Shown: positions 1 through 9,216 of the stretch, one piece after another | Position numbering within the stretch: position 1 is the stretch's first letter | How the letters are laid out: each line of letters opens with the position of its first letter | From: Rhodospirillaceae bacterium | GTDB lineage: Bacteria; Pseudomonadota; Alphaproteobacteria; Rhodospirillales; JABHCV01 | Assembly: GCA_018662005.1 (NCBI GenBank) | Contig: JABJHA010000021.1 | Coordinates: 1-64,000 of the forward strand | Direction: 5' to 3' | DNA: 64,000 bases | Translations under genes and position numbers: made by a program | Notes under the pieces: model-generated | Told to the model about the DNA's origin: nothing | The model's input: the letters and a program-made list of their open reading frames with translations, nothing else | The model's database searches: none

Positions 1-2
1 AT

Positions 3-128
3 GAATTTTGCACCACTATGCTTGGCTTTTTGAAGGAAGACGTTCCCAAAAACTGGGGCGGTTTATGCGACGATGTATCAGATAATTTCCGCATCATATC
101 GCCCAAGGGGTTTCGGGTTCTGACGTGA
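3..128 (+). CDS. C-terminal end of an unidentified protein, 5' end outside the window
   Basis: An open frame enters from the left edge and stops at TGA 126-128, giving about 41 residues that end in ISPKGFRVLT. The composition is that of normal soluble protein. It runs in the same direction as the two decarboxylase genes that start 50 bases further on, so it may be the upstream member of their operon. No family can be assigned from this tail alone. Confidence 0.45.
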   Translation, partial: EFCTTMLGFLKEDVPKNWGGLCDDVSDNFRIISPKGFRVLT

Positions 129-179
129 ACGGGGTATACATATTTATATTTGATCGAAATATGCTCTAGGATTACCTCC

Positions 180-674
180 ATGACTCCTACGGATCAACTA
201 TATGAACGCTTGCGCCTGAATGGCCTCGATTTTTTCGTCTCCGTGCCCTGCAAGCTGCTTGATGACATGCTGACAAAACTGGCTGCTGATGATGATATTC
301 TCTACACCCCGGTTTCCCGCGAGGAAGACGGCGTCGGTATTCTTGCCGGGGCCTATATGGCGGGTCGTAAACCGGCGTTGGTGATGCAGAATTCCGGCTT
401 CGGCAATTCGGTCAATGCGGTTTGCTCGCTGCTTAACTATTTTGAAATCCCGGTGATCTTTGTGATCAGTCACCGTGGCAGCCCCGGTGAGCCGGTTGAA
501 GCCCAAAATGGCATGGGTGATGCGGTCAGCGGTGTCATGGCGGCGTCAGGGGTGCCCGCCATATCCATTGACCATCCCGATCAATTGCAACAAATCGATG
601 GCGAGATTGCCCAGGCCCATGCCGAAGGCAGGTCTTTGGGCATTCTGCTGCCGTTCAGCTTTTGGCAGGCTTGA
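180..674 (+). CDS. TPP-dependent decarboxylase, alpha (pyrimidine-binding) subunit, sulfopyruvate/phosphonopyruvate decarboxylase type
   Basis: A 164-residue protein matching the N-terminal TPP-enzyme domain that is a separate subunit in ComD-type sulfopyruvate decarboxylases. Visible landmarks are GLDFFVSVPCKLLDD near the N-terminus, the SREEDGVGILAGAYMAGRKP stretch carrying the conserved glutamate of the pyrimidine-binding domain, and a QNSGFGNSVNAVCSLL segment typical of this family. I chose ATG 180 because AGGA lies eight bases upstream; a TTG at 150 is in frame but less likely. The beta subunit follows four bases after the stop. The family decarboxylates sulfopyruvate (coenzyme M route) or phosphonopyruvate (phosphonate route). 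No PEP mutase or sulfolactate gene is visible, so the substrate stays open. Confidence 0.85.
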   Translation: MTPTDQLYERLRLNGLDFFVSVPCKLLDDMLTKLAADDDILYTPVSREEDGVGILAGAYMAGRKPALVMQNSGFGNSVNAVCSLLNYFEIPVIFVISHRGSPGEPVEAQNGMGDAVSGVMAASGVPAISIDHPDQLQQIDGEIAQAHAEGRSLGILLPFSFWQA

Positions 675-678
675 GACA

Positions 679-1248
679 ATGACCGGATTAATACGCTATC
701 AGGTTTTCGAGAAAATCATGGATCAGATCACCGACGAGTTGGTGGTCAGCACGATCGGCCAGCCTTGTCAGGAAATATTCAAAATCAGGGACCGGCCCGA
801 AAACTTCTACATGCTGGGCTCAATGGGCATGGCTTCGTCAATCGGCCTGGGCCTGGCCATGTCGAGCACCAAAAAGGTGGTGGTCCTCGATGGTGACAGC
901 GCCAATGTCATGAACATGGGGGCTTTCGCGACCATGGGCTTTAACGCACCGGGTAATCTGGTTCATATCATCGTTGACAATGAAGCCAACGGCTCGACCG
1001 GCTTCCAGCCATCTTTTACGGCCCGTAACGTCAAGTTGGATCAGGTCGCCACGGCCTGTTCGATCCCCAACGTCACCTTGATTGAACATGCCGATGATAT
1101 CACCCCGGCGCTGACAAAAGCATTGAGCGCGGATGAAATGCATACCTTGGTGATCAAGGCGGAAATCGGCTTGATGCCGGACATCGACCTTCTGCCGATG
1201 GGGGCCCTGGAAATACGCAACCGTTTCATGAAAGCCGCGCAATCGTAA
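679..1248 (+). CDS. TPP-dependent decarboxylase, beta (diphosphate-binding) subunit
   Basis: A 189-residue protein forming the second half of the split TPP decarboxylase. It contains the Mg/diphosphate-binding signature that begins GDSANVMNMG and ends with the downstream asparagine in VDNEANGSTG, the classic GDG...N pattern with GDS in place of GDG. The LGSMGMASSIGLGLAMS segment is also typical of ComE/Ppd enzymes. ATG 679 follows the alpha stop by four bases, so the subunits are probably translationally coupled. The gene ends one base before the convergent thiY gene. In the single-chain enzyme Ppd the same two domains are fused in the same order. The cofactor fits the neighbouring thiamine-precursor importer, but that link is only positional. 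Confidence 0.85.
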   Translation: MTGLIRYQVFEKIMDQITDELVVSTIGQPCQEIFKIRDRPENFYMLGSMGMASSIGLGLAMSSTKKVVVLDGDSANVMNMGAFATMGFNAPGNLVHIIVDNEANGSTGFQPSFTARNVKLDQVATACSIPNVTLIEHADDITPALTKALSADEMHTLVIKAEIGLMPDIDLLPMGALEIRNRFMKAAQS

Positions 1249-1249
1249 T

Positions 1250-2200
1250 CTACGGTAGTTCGATGGCGTAGGTTTCCAGTGGTGGTATATCCTTGATCAA
1301 TTTCTGCTCTTTCAGGAAAACGGCAAAGCGTTCGTAACGGGCCTTGTCCAGCGCTGCCGGCCTTAGGGCGAAGCGGGGCAGGGTCGCCGCCCAGGCCCGT
1401 TTGTTCAGTTCGTCGTCCAGATCCTTATGGGCGCTGATGAACAGCTTCCAGCTTTCTTCAGGATGATTGACCAAATATTGCGTGGCTTTTTCCACGGCCT
1501 CGACGAAGCGACGCATACGGCTGTCGCCAATGGACGTTTTATGGGCGACAAGGATCAACTCGTCATAAGGGGGGACGCCTTCTTCTTCAGGGTAGAAAGC
1601 GCGGCCGGGCCTGCCGACGATGTCCATCTGGTTAAGCTCAAAATTACGGAACGCCCCAATCACCGCGTCGACCTGCCCCGATATGATCGATGGCGAGAGC
1701 GAGAAGTTGACATTGATCAGGGTTACGTCTTTGAGGCTGAGCCCGGCTTTTGCCAGCATTTTCCCCAGGATGGCGTCCTCAAAACCGCCGATGGAATAAC
1801 CGATCTTTTTACCCTTAAGATCGGCGATGGTTTCGATGGGACCGTCTTTCAAAACCACCAGTGAATTCAGCGGCGTCGCGACAAGGGTGGCAATGCGCAC
1901 CAATGGCAATCCGGCTTCTACCTGCACATGAAGTTGTGGTTGGTAGGATACGGCGATGTCGGCTTTTCCGGCGGCGACCAGTTTCGGGGGATCGTTGGGA
2001 TCGGCAGGGGCAATCAGTTCAACATCAAGCCCGGCTGCGGCAAAGTATCCTTTCTCGCGCGCCACAATCAGCGGTGCGTGATCCGGGTTAACGAACCAGT
2101 CGAGCAGAACCGTCATTTTTTCGGCGGCTTGAGCGGGTTGGCCGGTCACCGTCGCGGCGATGAGCAACAGGGAAGCGAAGAGGGGGCGAAAGTTGGTCAT
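1250..2200 (-). CDS. thiY: Substrate-binding protein ThiY of a pyrimidine (thiamine precursor) ABC importer, NMT1/THI5-like
   Basis: A 316-residue periplasmic binding protein of the NMT1/THI5-like family. A signal peptide runs over about residues 1-25 and ends at AQA/AE. The mature start TVLLDWFVNPDHAPLIVARE is the hallmark of the ThiY/THI5 family, which binds pyrimidine precursors of thiamine such as formylaminopyrimidine. ATG at 2200 is preceded by GAGG at good distance; an in-frame TTG twelve bases upstream is possible. It is the last gene of thiZXY, after the permease with an 8-base gap, and the operon lies behind a TPP riboswitch. That regulation makes a thiamine-precursor substrate much more likely than a nitrate/sulfonate-type substrate. 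Confidence 0.9.
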   Translation of the reverse strand: MTNFRPLFASLLLIAATVTGQPAQAAEKMTVLLDWFVNPDHAPLIVAREKGYFAAAGLDVELIAPADPNDPPKLVAAGKADIAVSYQPQLHVQVEAGLPLVRIATLVATPLNSLVVLKDGPIETIADLKGKKIGYSIGGFEDAILGKMLAKAGLSLKDVTLINVNFSLSPSIISGQVDAVIGAFRNFELNQMDIVGRPGRAFYPEEEGVPPYDELILVAHKTSIGDSRMRRFVEAVEKATQYLVNHPEESWKLFISAHKDLDDELNKRAWAATLPRFALRPAALDKARYERFAVFLKEQKLIKDIPPLETYAIELP

Positions 2201-2208
2201 TGTTTTCC

Positions 2209-2964
2209 TCAAGATTCGTTGGGATGAGAGTCAGGCTGCCACGGGATGGCATGACGGACGATGAAATCGACACTGAAATAAAGGGCGACAGCAAGCAGCG
2301 CCAGGGTCGCAAGGGCGGCGAACATGATGTCGATTTGCATACGGGCGTTGGCGTGCAGCATCAGGTAGCCAAGACCGGAGCTTGATCCTACCCACTCACC
2401 AACAATGGCGCCAATGGGGGCGACGGCGGTCGCTACCCTGAGACCCGATCCCAACGCCGGCAAGGCCGCAGGGATGCGCACGTGGCGCAGGATCGCCCAA
2501 CGGCTGCCATTCATGGCCCTGGCCAGTTCGACCCAGCCGGGTTCGGTTCGCCTTAAGCCATCGTGAAAGGCGGCGGTCACCGGGAAGTAAATAATCAAGG
2601 TTGCCATGACGACTTTTGAAGCCATTCCGTAACCGACCCATAACACCAATATGGGGGCCAGTGCGAAAACGGGTACAGCCTGACTGACCACCAGCACCGG
2701 CATCAACCACTGTCGGGCCGGGCGGAAATAAGCCATGACAAGGGCACTGGCGATGCCCAGGACCAACCCGAACGTTAATCCAAGCAGGATTTCCGCCATG
2801 GTGATGGCGCCATGACGGATAAATAAGTCCGGCCGTGTGATCCATGCCTGGGCGACGGCCAGCGGACTCGGCAGGATGTAGGGTGGTGCGCCGCTTAAAC
2901 TGACCACCGTCTGCCAAAGGCCGATCAGACCGATCAGGATGACGCTCGGGCGAAAGATGTTCAT
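2209..2964 (-). CDS. thiX: ABC transporter permease ThiX for a thiamine pyrimidine precursor
   Basis: A 251-residue integral membrane protein of the SsuC/TauC-like permease class. Hydrophobic segments are visible from residue 5 onward, and the cytoplasmic EAA loop region appears as ELARAMNGSRWAILRHVRIPAALPALGSGLRVATA. It overlaps the ATPase gene by four bases (ATGA at 2961-2964) and precedes thiY by eight bases, so the three genes form one translationally coupled operon under the TPP riboswitch. The homologous ThiXYZ system imports formylaminopyrimidine for salvage. Length and topology are normal for the family. Confidence 0.88.
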   Translation of the reverse strand: MNIFRPSVILIGLIGLWQTVVSLSGAPPYILPSPLAVAQAWITRPDLFIRHGAITMAEILLGLTFGLVLGIASALVMAYFRPARQWLMPVLVVSQAVPVFALAPILVLWVGYGMASKVVMATLIIYFPVTAAFHDGLRRTEPGWVELARAMNGSRWAILRHVRIPAALPALGSGLRVATAVAPIGAIVGEWVGSSSGLGYLMLHANARMQIDIMFAALATLALLAVALYFSVDFIVRHAIPWQPDSHPNES

Positions 2965-3728
2965 TGCGTCGCCTCCGCCAGTTGCCTTAGCAATTCGCCC
3001 TGATGTTCCAGGACGTCCGTGTCATCAACAGGACGTGGCGGTGACTGTTTGGGCGTTATGGCCGCACCAAGGACAGCGGGGCGTCCATTCATGACATGAA
3101 TTTCGTGACCCAGACGCAGGGCTTCCAGTGGATCATGGGTGACTAACAGGACCGTGCGGTCGTTCAAAAGCTCAGCCGCCAGCCCCTGTAGTTTGATCTT
3201 GGTGATGGCGTCCAGCGCCGAAAACGGCTCGTCCATCAAGACGACGGGGCGATCTTCCATCAGGGTACGGGCGATGGCGGCGCGTTGGCGCATACCGCCT
3301 GACAGGGTGCCCGGCATGGCCCCGGCCACGTCGGCCAGCCCGGTCCGCGAGAGTAAGTCGAGGGCCTTGTTACGGGCCGGGGCTTTTTCGTTCCTGATCC
3401 TGCATCCAAGAAGGACGTTGTCGAGGACACTGAGCCAGGGATACAAACAGTCCCGTTGCGCCATGAAGGCGACCCGCCCGTCAAGTGGCAGGCCGTCGGA
3501 ACAGGAAATGGTTTGTGACTTTTCCTGTCCACCATCGAGACCCAGGATCAGCCGCAGCAACATGCTTTTGCCGATTCCGCTGGGGCCAAGCAGGCAAGTC
3601 CAGCGCCCGGCCGTAAGGTCCAGGTTGAGGCCATCAAACAAAACCTGTTCATGCCAGGCCAGATGCGCGCCGCGCACGTGCACGCCGATTGATGACGGGG
3701 GTGGTGGGTTATGGGTGGTTTGGTTCAT
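2961..3728 (-). CDS. thiZ: ABC transporter ATP-binding protein ThiZ
   Basis: A 255-residue ABC ATPase. Walker A is GPSGIGKS (about residues 49-56), the signature is LSGGMRQRAAIARTL, Walker B is PVVLMDEPFSALD, and the switch histidine is in LLVTHDPLEALRLG. This is the first gene of the transporter operon. Its ATG lies three bases after the closing helix of the TPP riboswitch, so the ribosome-binding region overlaps the 3' part of the aptamer and control is probably at translation initiation. It powers uptake of the precursor bound by ThiY through ThiX. Confidence 0.9.
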   Translation of the reverse strand: MNQTTHNPPPPSSIGVHVRGAHLAWHEQVLFDGLNLDLTAGRWTCLLGPSGIGKSMLLRLILGLDGGQEKSQTISCSDGLPLDGRVAFMAQRDCLYPWLSVLDNVLLGCRIRNEKAPARNKALDLLSRTGLADVAGAMPGTLSGGMRQRAAIARTLMEDRPVVLMDEPFSALDAITKIKLQGLAAELLNDRTVLLVTHDPLEALRLGHEIHVMNGRPAVLGAAITPKQSPPRPVDDTDVLEHQGELLRQLAEATQ

Positions 3729-3731
3729 GTC

Positions 3732-3829
3732 TCACTCGTTCCTACGCCGGTATAAGCCGGATCAGGTTCAAGGGGTCGTCTCGAAAATTGGAGACCTCTC
3801 AGCCGCTATCAAGCAGCTCCCCCCAGTGA
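3732..3829 (-). promoter_or_regulatory. TPP riboswitch (thi-box) controlling thiZXY
   Basis: Read on the minus strand, the leader holds the conserved thi-box elements in order: GGGGAGC, then CTGAGA followed by GG, a variable hairpin, ACCCCTTGAACCTGATCCGG, and TACCGGCGTAGGAA. An outer helix forms between TCACT at the 5' side (3825-3829) and AGTGA at the 3' side (3732-3736). The 3' side of the helix ends three bases before the thiZ ATG. These are the diagnostic pieces of the TPP aptamer. The closeness to the start codon argues for translational rather than terminator-based control, which is inference. Confidence 0.96.
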
Positions 3830-3882
3830 TGGGTTCAGACGTACACATAGGATGGCAAAGGGGAATTGGCAAGCACCTTAAC

Positions 3883-4188
3883 TTAACCGGTGCTCCAGTT
3901 TCGGGGCCGGATCATGCCGGCGATCTTGCAGGCTTGCTGAACATAGCCGTACGGAAAGAGTTGAAAAATCCGATTCCGGTCGGCGCCACATTGCTCTTTT
4001 AAGTACTTCATGGCGTGGCGGACATCCGGGGTGATCTGGTGTTCCTTGTGATAATCGCGCATGAACCGGATAACCACCCAATGCTCGTCAGTCAGTTGGA
4101 TTTTTTCCTCGGCGGCAAATGCGTGGGCGATTTCTTCGGACCAGGTATAGGGATCGACCAGATAGCCTTCATCATCGCGGGCGAGCAT
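3883..4188 (-). CDS. DsrC/TusE-family sulfur-relay-like protein lacking the C-terminal cysteine
   Basis: A 101-residue protein with the DsrC/TusE fold signature: GYLVDPYTWSEEIAHAFAAE, then LTDEHWVVIRFMRDYH, then a C-terminal FPYGYVQQACKIAG arm. In DsrC the mobile arm carries CysA and, eleven residues later, the penultimate CysB; in TusE only CysB is kept. Here CysA is present at residue 87, but the CysB position (residue 98) is tryptophan in RPRNWSTG. The only other cysteine is at 67. The persulfide-carrying residue that defines the relay is therefore missing. The gene starts directly after the stop codon of the preceding 79-residue ORF and may be co-transcribed with the methyltransferase gene upstream. 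Family membership is secure; a tRNA-thiolation role is doubtful. Confidence 0.85.
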   Translation of the reverse strand: MLARDDEGYLVDPYTWSEEIAHAFAAEEKIQLTDEHWVVIRFMRDYHKEHQITPDVRHAMKYLKEQCGADRNRIFQLFPYGYVQQACKIAGMIRPRNWSTG

Positions 4189-4428
4189 TCAGGAATTCCC
4201 CCGGTCTTTCCAGCCGCGCAGGACCCTTAGCGCAAAGTCAGGGTTTTTGGTGATGATGTCGATAATCTGTTTGCGCAGGGATTCGTTGATGTTGCGATCA
4301 ATCCTCTCGACGTTAATAGCCGAGGGTTCCTGATGGATTGGGCGCTTCGGACGTGCCGTCTCTTCCTGCCGCTGTTCAGTGGCGGTAATGAAACTTGGCG
4401 GTGGCGGCGGTTCGTCAGTCGTGCTCAT
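4189..4428 (-). CDS. Small conserved-looking protein of unknown function
   Basis: A 79-residue ORF between the RsmB-like gene (7-base gap) and the DsrC-like gene (no gap). The first half is proline- and charge-rich and looks disordered. The second half is a predicted helical segment, NVERIDRNINESLRKQIIDI, then NPDFALRVLRGWKDRG. No transmembrane segment or signal peptide is seen. A longer in-frame version exists, but its start would lie inside the RsmB-like gene, and ATG 4428 is the natural start. Tight packing on both sides supports it as a real operon member. I do not recognise a family. Confidence 0.6.
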   Translation of the reverse strand: MSTTDEPPPPPSFITATEQRQEETARPKRPIHQEPSAINVERIDRNINESLRKQIIDIITKNPDFALRVLRGWKDRGNS

Positions 4429-4435
4429 GGGCAGA

Positions 4436-5761
4436 TTATATGCTTTTTCGTTCCATAACGGCGCAGAAAAAACCATCCGTGTCGGTGTCGGCGGGGCTGA
4501 GACGTAATCCACTTGTTGCAGACGGGCAGGGGCCGGGGATGGTCTTGACCCAGATGTCGGTGATGGGCAGGGCCGTGAAGTCATCATGTTGCCCAAGAAA
4601 GGCTTCGACCTGGGCTTCGTTTTCCTCGGTTAAAAGCGAGCAGGTGGCGTAAATCAGTCGTCCGCCGGGTTTAACCATCTTTGCCGCAGCGTTCAGGATT
4701 TTCTGTTGATCGGCGACATGGCGATCCAGCCGTGCTTGTGTCAGACGCCAACGCGCTTCGGGATGGCGACGCCAGGCACCGATACCGGAACAGGGGGCAT
4801 CAATAAGCACCCTGTCGGCCTTATCTTTCAGCTTGGCTACGGCGGCCTCATCATCAAGAACCAGTTGTTGAATAGTGGTCGCACCGGCACGTTTCACACG
4901 TTCCTCCAGGCCGGATAGCCTTTTTGTTGAAACATCACAGGCGATAAGCTGACCTTCCCCGCTGGCCCCGCCCTGCATACCCATGGCGTCGGCCAAAGCC
5001 AGTGTCTTGCCGCCACCCCCGGCGCAATAGTCGATGACCGTCATGCCGGGTTTGGCTTCGCACAGAAGGGCGATCAGTTGCGATCCTTCGTCCTGAACTT
5101 CGATCAGGCCCTTCTTGAAAGCCCTGGTCTCCTCAAGGCGGGCGCGTTCAACCAGTCGTAGTCCGGCAGGGGAAAGTGCAGCAGTTGTGGTTTTGATATG
5201 ATCGATACTGAGGGATTTTTGTGCCTGTCCGCGGCTGACGCGGCCAAGATTGACCCGGATATCGACAGGTGCTGCATCATTAAGGGCCGTCATTTCAGCG
5301 GCGTAGCGCTCGTCCCACAAAGACTGAAAGGGTTTATCCAGCCATTCGGGCACTTCGTGGACGACGCCCTGTGGCATGGCGTCATGCAGCAATGGTTTGG
5401 CGGCCAGGTTTTCGACCAGTTGTTGCTCGTCGGCACCAAGGGGAGACGGAGAGTGGGCGGTGCCGTCAAACAGGGAATGGACGCCCGGCGAAGTTTCTCC
5501 ATCCAAAAGAAGGATTGAAGCCAGAACCCGCAGGCGCGCTGATGGCTGCATGTCACCAGCCGCCCCGGCGATCCACCAATCAAGCCGGGTCCGGTGGCGA
5601 ATAACATCAAAAACCCGGTTGCCGACACTGCGGCGGTCTTTCGATCCGGCATAACGGCGCGGCCTGAAATAGGCGCGGATGATGGAATCGGCTGCGGTAT
5701 CGGCAGCGTCGATGGCTTCAAGGATTTCGATAGCGGCGGAGAGGCGGGCTGCTGGGGTCAT
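4436..5761 (-). CDS. RsmB/NOP-family RNA (cytosine-C5)-methyltransferase
   Basis: A 441-residue SAM-dependent RNA m5C methyltransferase. The N-terminal third is the RsmB/NusB-like RNA-binding extension (RRSVGNRVFDVIRHR). The catalytic domain carries the SAM motif VIDYCAGGGGKTLALAD, motif IV DAPCSGIGAWRRHPE and motif VI YATCSLLTEENE, giving the two conserved cysteines of this class, nucleophile and release. The canonical target of RsmB is C967 of 16S rRNA, but Alphaproteobacteria have several paralogues, so the exact site is uncertain. I prefer ATG 5761 over an in-frame GTG at 5773. The 79-residue ORF and the DsrC-like gene follow closely. Confidence 0.88.
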   Translation of the reverse strand: MTPAARLSAAIEILEAIDAADTAADSIIRAYFRPRRYAGSKDRRSVGNRVFDVIRHRTRLDWWIAGAAGDMQPSARLRVLASILLLDGETSPGVHSLFDGTAHSPSPLGADEQQLVENLAAKPLLHDAMPQGVVHEVPEWLDKPFQSLWDERYAAEMTALNDAAPVDIRVNLGRVSRGQAQKSLSIDHIKTTTAALSPAGLRLVERARLEETRAFKKGLIEVQDEGSQLIALLCEAKPGMTVIDYCAGGGGKTLALADAMGMQGGASGEGQLIACDVSTKRLSGLEERVKRAGATTIQQLVLDDEAAVAKLKDKADRVLIDAPCSGIGAWRRHPEARWRLTQARLDRHVADQQKILNAAAKMVKPGGRLIYATCSLLTEENEAQVEAFLGQHDDFTALPITDIWVKTIPGPCPSATSGLRLSPADTDTDGFFCAVMERKSI

Positions 5762-5886
5762 GTTTTGAGGCACCTCAAGCGCCGGGCACTCACTCCGTTC
5801 GCTTGGCTTAGGACTCTGGAAGTCAAGTTTAACAGGGCAACAAGAGATTCATTCATGAAGGCTATACTCACACACTTTCTACCAAG

Positions 5887-5938
5887 CCCGCGACTGCGGG
5901 CCGCCGCCGCAGCGGCGAGCCAAGGGTTCGGAGAACCC
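5887..5938. repeat. REP-like cluster of three short hairpins between guaB and the RsmB-like gene
   Basis: Three inverted repeats lie side by side: CCCGC-GACT-GCGGG at 5887-5900, a CGCCGC/GCGGCG arm pair around 5905-5917, and GGGTTC-GGA-GAACCC at 5924-5938. They lie 34 to 85 bases downstream of the guaB stop in its direction of transcription. No T-run follows, so this is not a classical intrinsic terminator. It resembles REP/BIME-type intergenic elements that stabilise or end mRNA. No second copy is seen in this window. Confidence 0.5.
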
Positions 5939-5971
5939 GCCCGGCGTTTGAGGGGCTACATAAAAACCCAA

Positions 5972-7462
<1,491 letters not shown>

Positions 7463-7486
7463 CTAAATACTTGAGTTGGCGCGACA

Positions 7487-8236
7487 TCATACAGAAGAAG
7501 TTGACGAATCCAAGCCCCGATATCCTGTCGCCACGACGTACATTTCAGCGGAATCCGAGCGGCTTGCCGGTGGCTTGACGTGGCGGACGGTTTTGAAGTC
7601 TTTTTTCATCGCCTTCAGCATGTCGTTTTCGGTGCCGCCTTGCAGCACTTTGGCGATAAAGACCCCGTCAGGCTTGAGCATTTCAAAGGCGAACTCAAGG
7701 GCCGCCTCGCATAACGCCATGATTTTCAGATGGTCGGTCGCCGCGTGTCCGGTCGCCGGGGCCGCCATATCGCTTAAGACAATATCGACCTTGCCGCCCA
7801 ACGTTTCTTTCAAAAGATCGGGTGCTGCGGCATCAAGGAAATCGTGAAGCAGGACCGTGGCCCCGGAAACAGGATCCATTTCATTGATATCAAGGGCGAC
7901 GACGAGACCTTTGGCGTTGCTTTCGGGCTTTGTTCGTTCGACGGCGACCTTGGTCCAGCCACCCGGTGCGGCGCCAAGGTCGACAATCCTCTTGCCCGGT
8001 TTAAGGAAGTGGTATTTGTCATCCAGTTCAAGCAATTTGAAGGCGGCGCGGGACGGATAGCCGCGTTTTTGCGCTTCGACAACATAAGGGTCATTAAGTT
8101 GGCGTTGTAACCAAAGGGTCGAGGACAATTTCCGCCCCTTGGCACTGCGTACCTTGGTGTGAAGGCTGCGACCACTAAGGCCGCCCTCAGCCATACTCTT
8201 GCTGCGCTTGCTCTTGCCTTTGCCTTTGGCGCTCAT
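7487..8236 (-). CDS. rlmE: 23S rRNA (uridine-2'-O)-methyltransferase RlmE (FtsJ/RrmJ)
   Basis: A 249-residue SAM-dependent methyltransferase for U2552 of 23S rRNA. After a basic N-terminal tail of about 35 residues (KGKGKSKRSKSMAEGG) comes the FtsJ domain: YPSRAAFKLLELDDKYHFLK, SAM motif VDLGAAPGGWTKVA, LSDMAAPATGHAATDH and FIAKVLQGG. The conserved lysine and aspartate residues of the K-D-K-E catalytic set are at AAFKL, LSDMA and IAKVL. Its ATG overlaps the ppx stop codon by four bases (8233-8236), a sign of coupling. The extended N-terminus is common in alphaproteobacterial RlmE. Confidence 0.95.
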   Translation of the reverse strand: MSAKGKGKSKRSKSMAEGGLSGRSLHTKVRSAKGRKLSSTLWLQRQLNDPYVVEAQKRGYPSRAAFKLLELDDKYHFLKPGKRIVDLGAAPGGWTKVAVERTKPESNAKGLVVALDINEMDPVSGATVLLHDFLDAAAPDLLKETLGGKVDIVLSDMAAPATGHAATDHLKIMALCEAALEFAFEMLKPDGVFIAKVLQGGTENDMLKAMKKDFKTVRHVKPPASRSDSAEMYVVATGYRGLDSSTSSV

Positions 8237-9216
8237 GTGATAGCCCCGGTGAAGGTGTCGCCGTTTGCCTTGATCAATCCCATCAGCAACCCTTCACGAA
8301 TACCCCTGTCGGCAGCGCGAATTGTTGGTGCGGGCCAGTGACGGCAAATGGCATCAAGGATGGCGCAACCCATGACAACCAGATCGGCGCGTTCTGGTCC
8401 AATGCAGCCGTTTTGGGCACGTTCGTCATGGTTCATTCCGGCCAGACGTTCACTGATAGCGGAGATGGTTTCGACCCGCATGTTCAGTCCGTCAACCTGG
8501 GCGCGATTGTAGCGGGGTAAGTTCAGGTATAGGCCACCCAGTGTGGTCACCGTGCCGGATGTCCCCAGCAACTGGGTAGCATGAGAAGCCAGGTAATCAG
8601 AAATACCGTGCTGGCGGTCAAAAGGTTGTATCTCTGCTTCAACCCGGGCGATGATTTCTTCGTAAACATGACGTTCAATAATACCGCTGCCGTGTTGTTC
8701 GACCAGTGTGACAACGCCAATCGGCAAGGACAGCATGGCCAGGACAACGGCCTCGCCGGTATTGGACCGTTCAACCCACATCAATTCTGTGCTGCCGCCA
8801 CCAATATCAAAGACAATGGCGCGCGGGGTATCCCTGTCGAGCAGTTGCGCACAACCATCCAGGGTCAATTGTGCTTCCTGTTCGGGGCTGATGGTTTCAA
8901 GTTCAATTCCGGTTTCGCCCAGGGCCCTTTTGTAAAAGGCGTCACAGTCCGCAGCCCGGCGGCAGGCTTCGGTTGCAATGGAACGGGACTTGCCAACACC
9001 CCTGAATTGCATTTTTTCGGCGCAAACGTGAAGCGCCTCAATGGTGCGCTCAACGGCCTCCTCGTTAAATTGATCGCTGCGCGACAGGCCTTCACCCAGG
9101 CGGACGATGCGCGAGAAGGAGTCGATCACCCTGAAGGTGTCATTTTTCACCAGGGCGACAAGCAGGCGACAGTTATTGGTGCCCAGATCAATGGCGGCGT
9201 AGACATTCCCGCTCAT
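8233..9216 (-). CDS. Ppx/GppA-family exopolyphosphatase/guanosine pentaphosphate phosphatase
   Basis: A 327-residue ASKHA-fold phosphatase. Phosphate loop 1 is AAIDLGTNNCRLLVA near residue 8, the STEACRRAADCDAF region is typical of the family, and loop 2 is IVFDIGGGSTELMWVE near residue 137. It hydrolyses inorganic polyphosphate or pppGpp; sequence alone does not separate the two. The protein is the short form without the C-terminal HD domain of E. coli Ppx/GppA, as usual in Alphaproteobacteria. Coupling to rlmE by a 4-base overlap is widespread in this class. Confidence 0.9.
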   Translation of the reverse strand: MSGNVYAAIDLGTNNCRLLVALVKNDTFRVIDSFSRIVRLGEGLSRSDQFNEEAVERTIEALHVCAEKMQFRGVGKSRSIATEACRRAADCDAFYKRALGETGIELETISPEQEAQLTLDGCAQLLDRDTPRAIVFDIGGGSTELMWVERSNTGEAVVLAMLSLPIGVVTLVEQHGSGIIERHVYEEIIARVEAEIQPFDRQHGISDYLASHATQLLGTSGTVTTLGGLYLNLPRYNRAQVDGLNMRVETISAISERLAGMNHDERAQNGCIGPERADLVVMGCAILDAICRHWPAPTIRAADRGIREGLLMGLIKANGDTFTGAIT

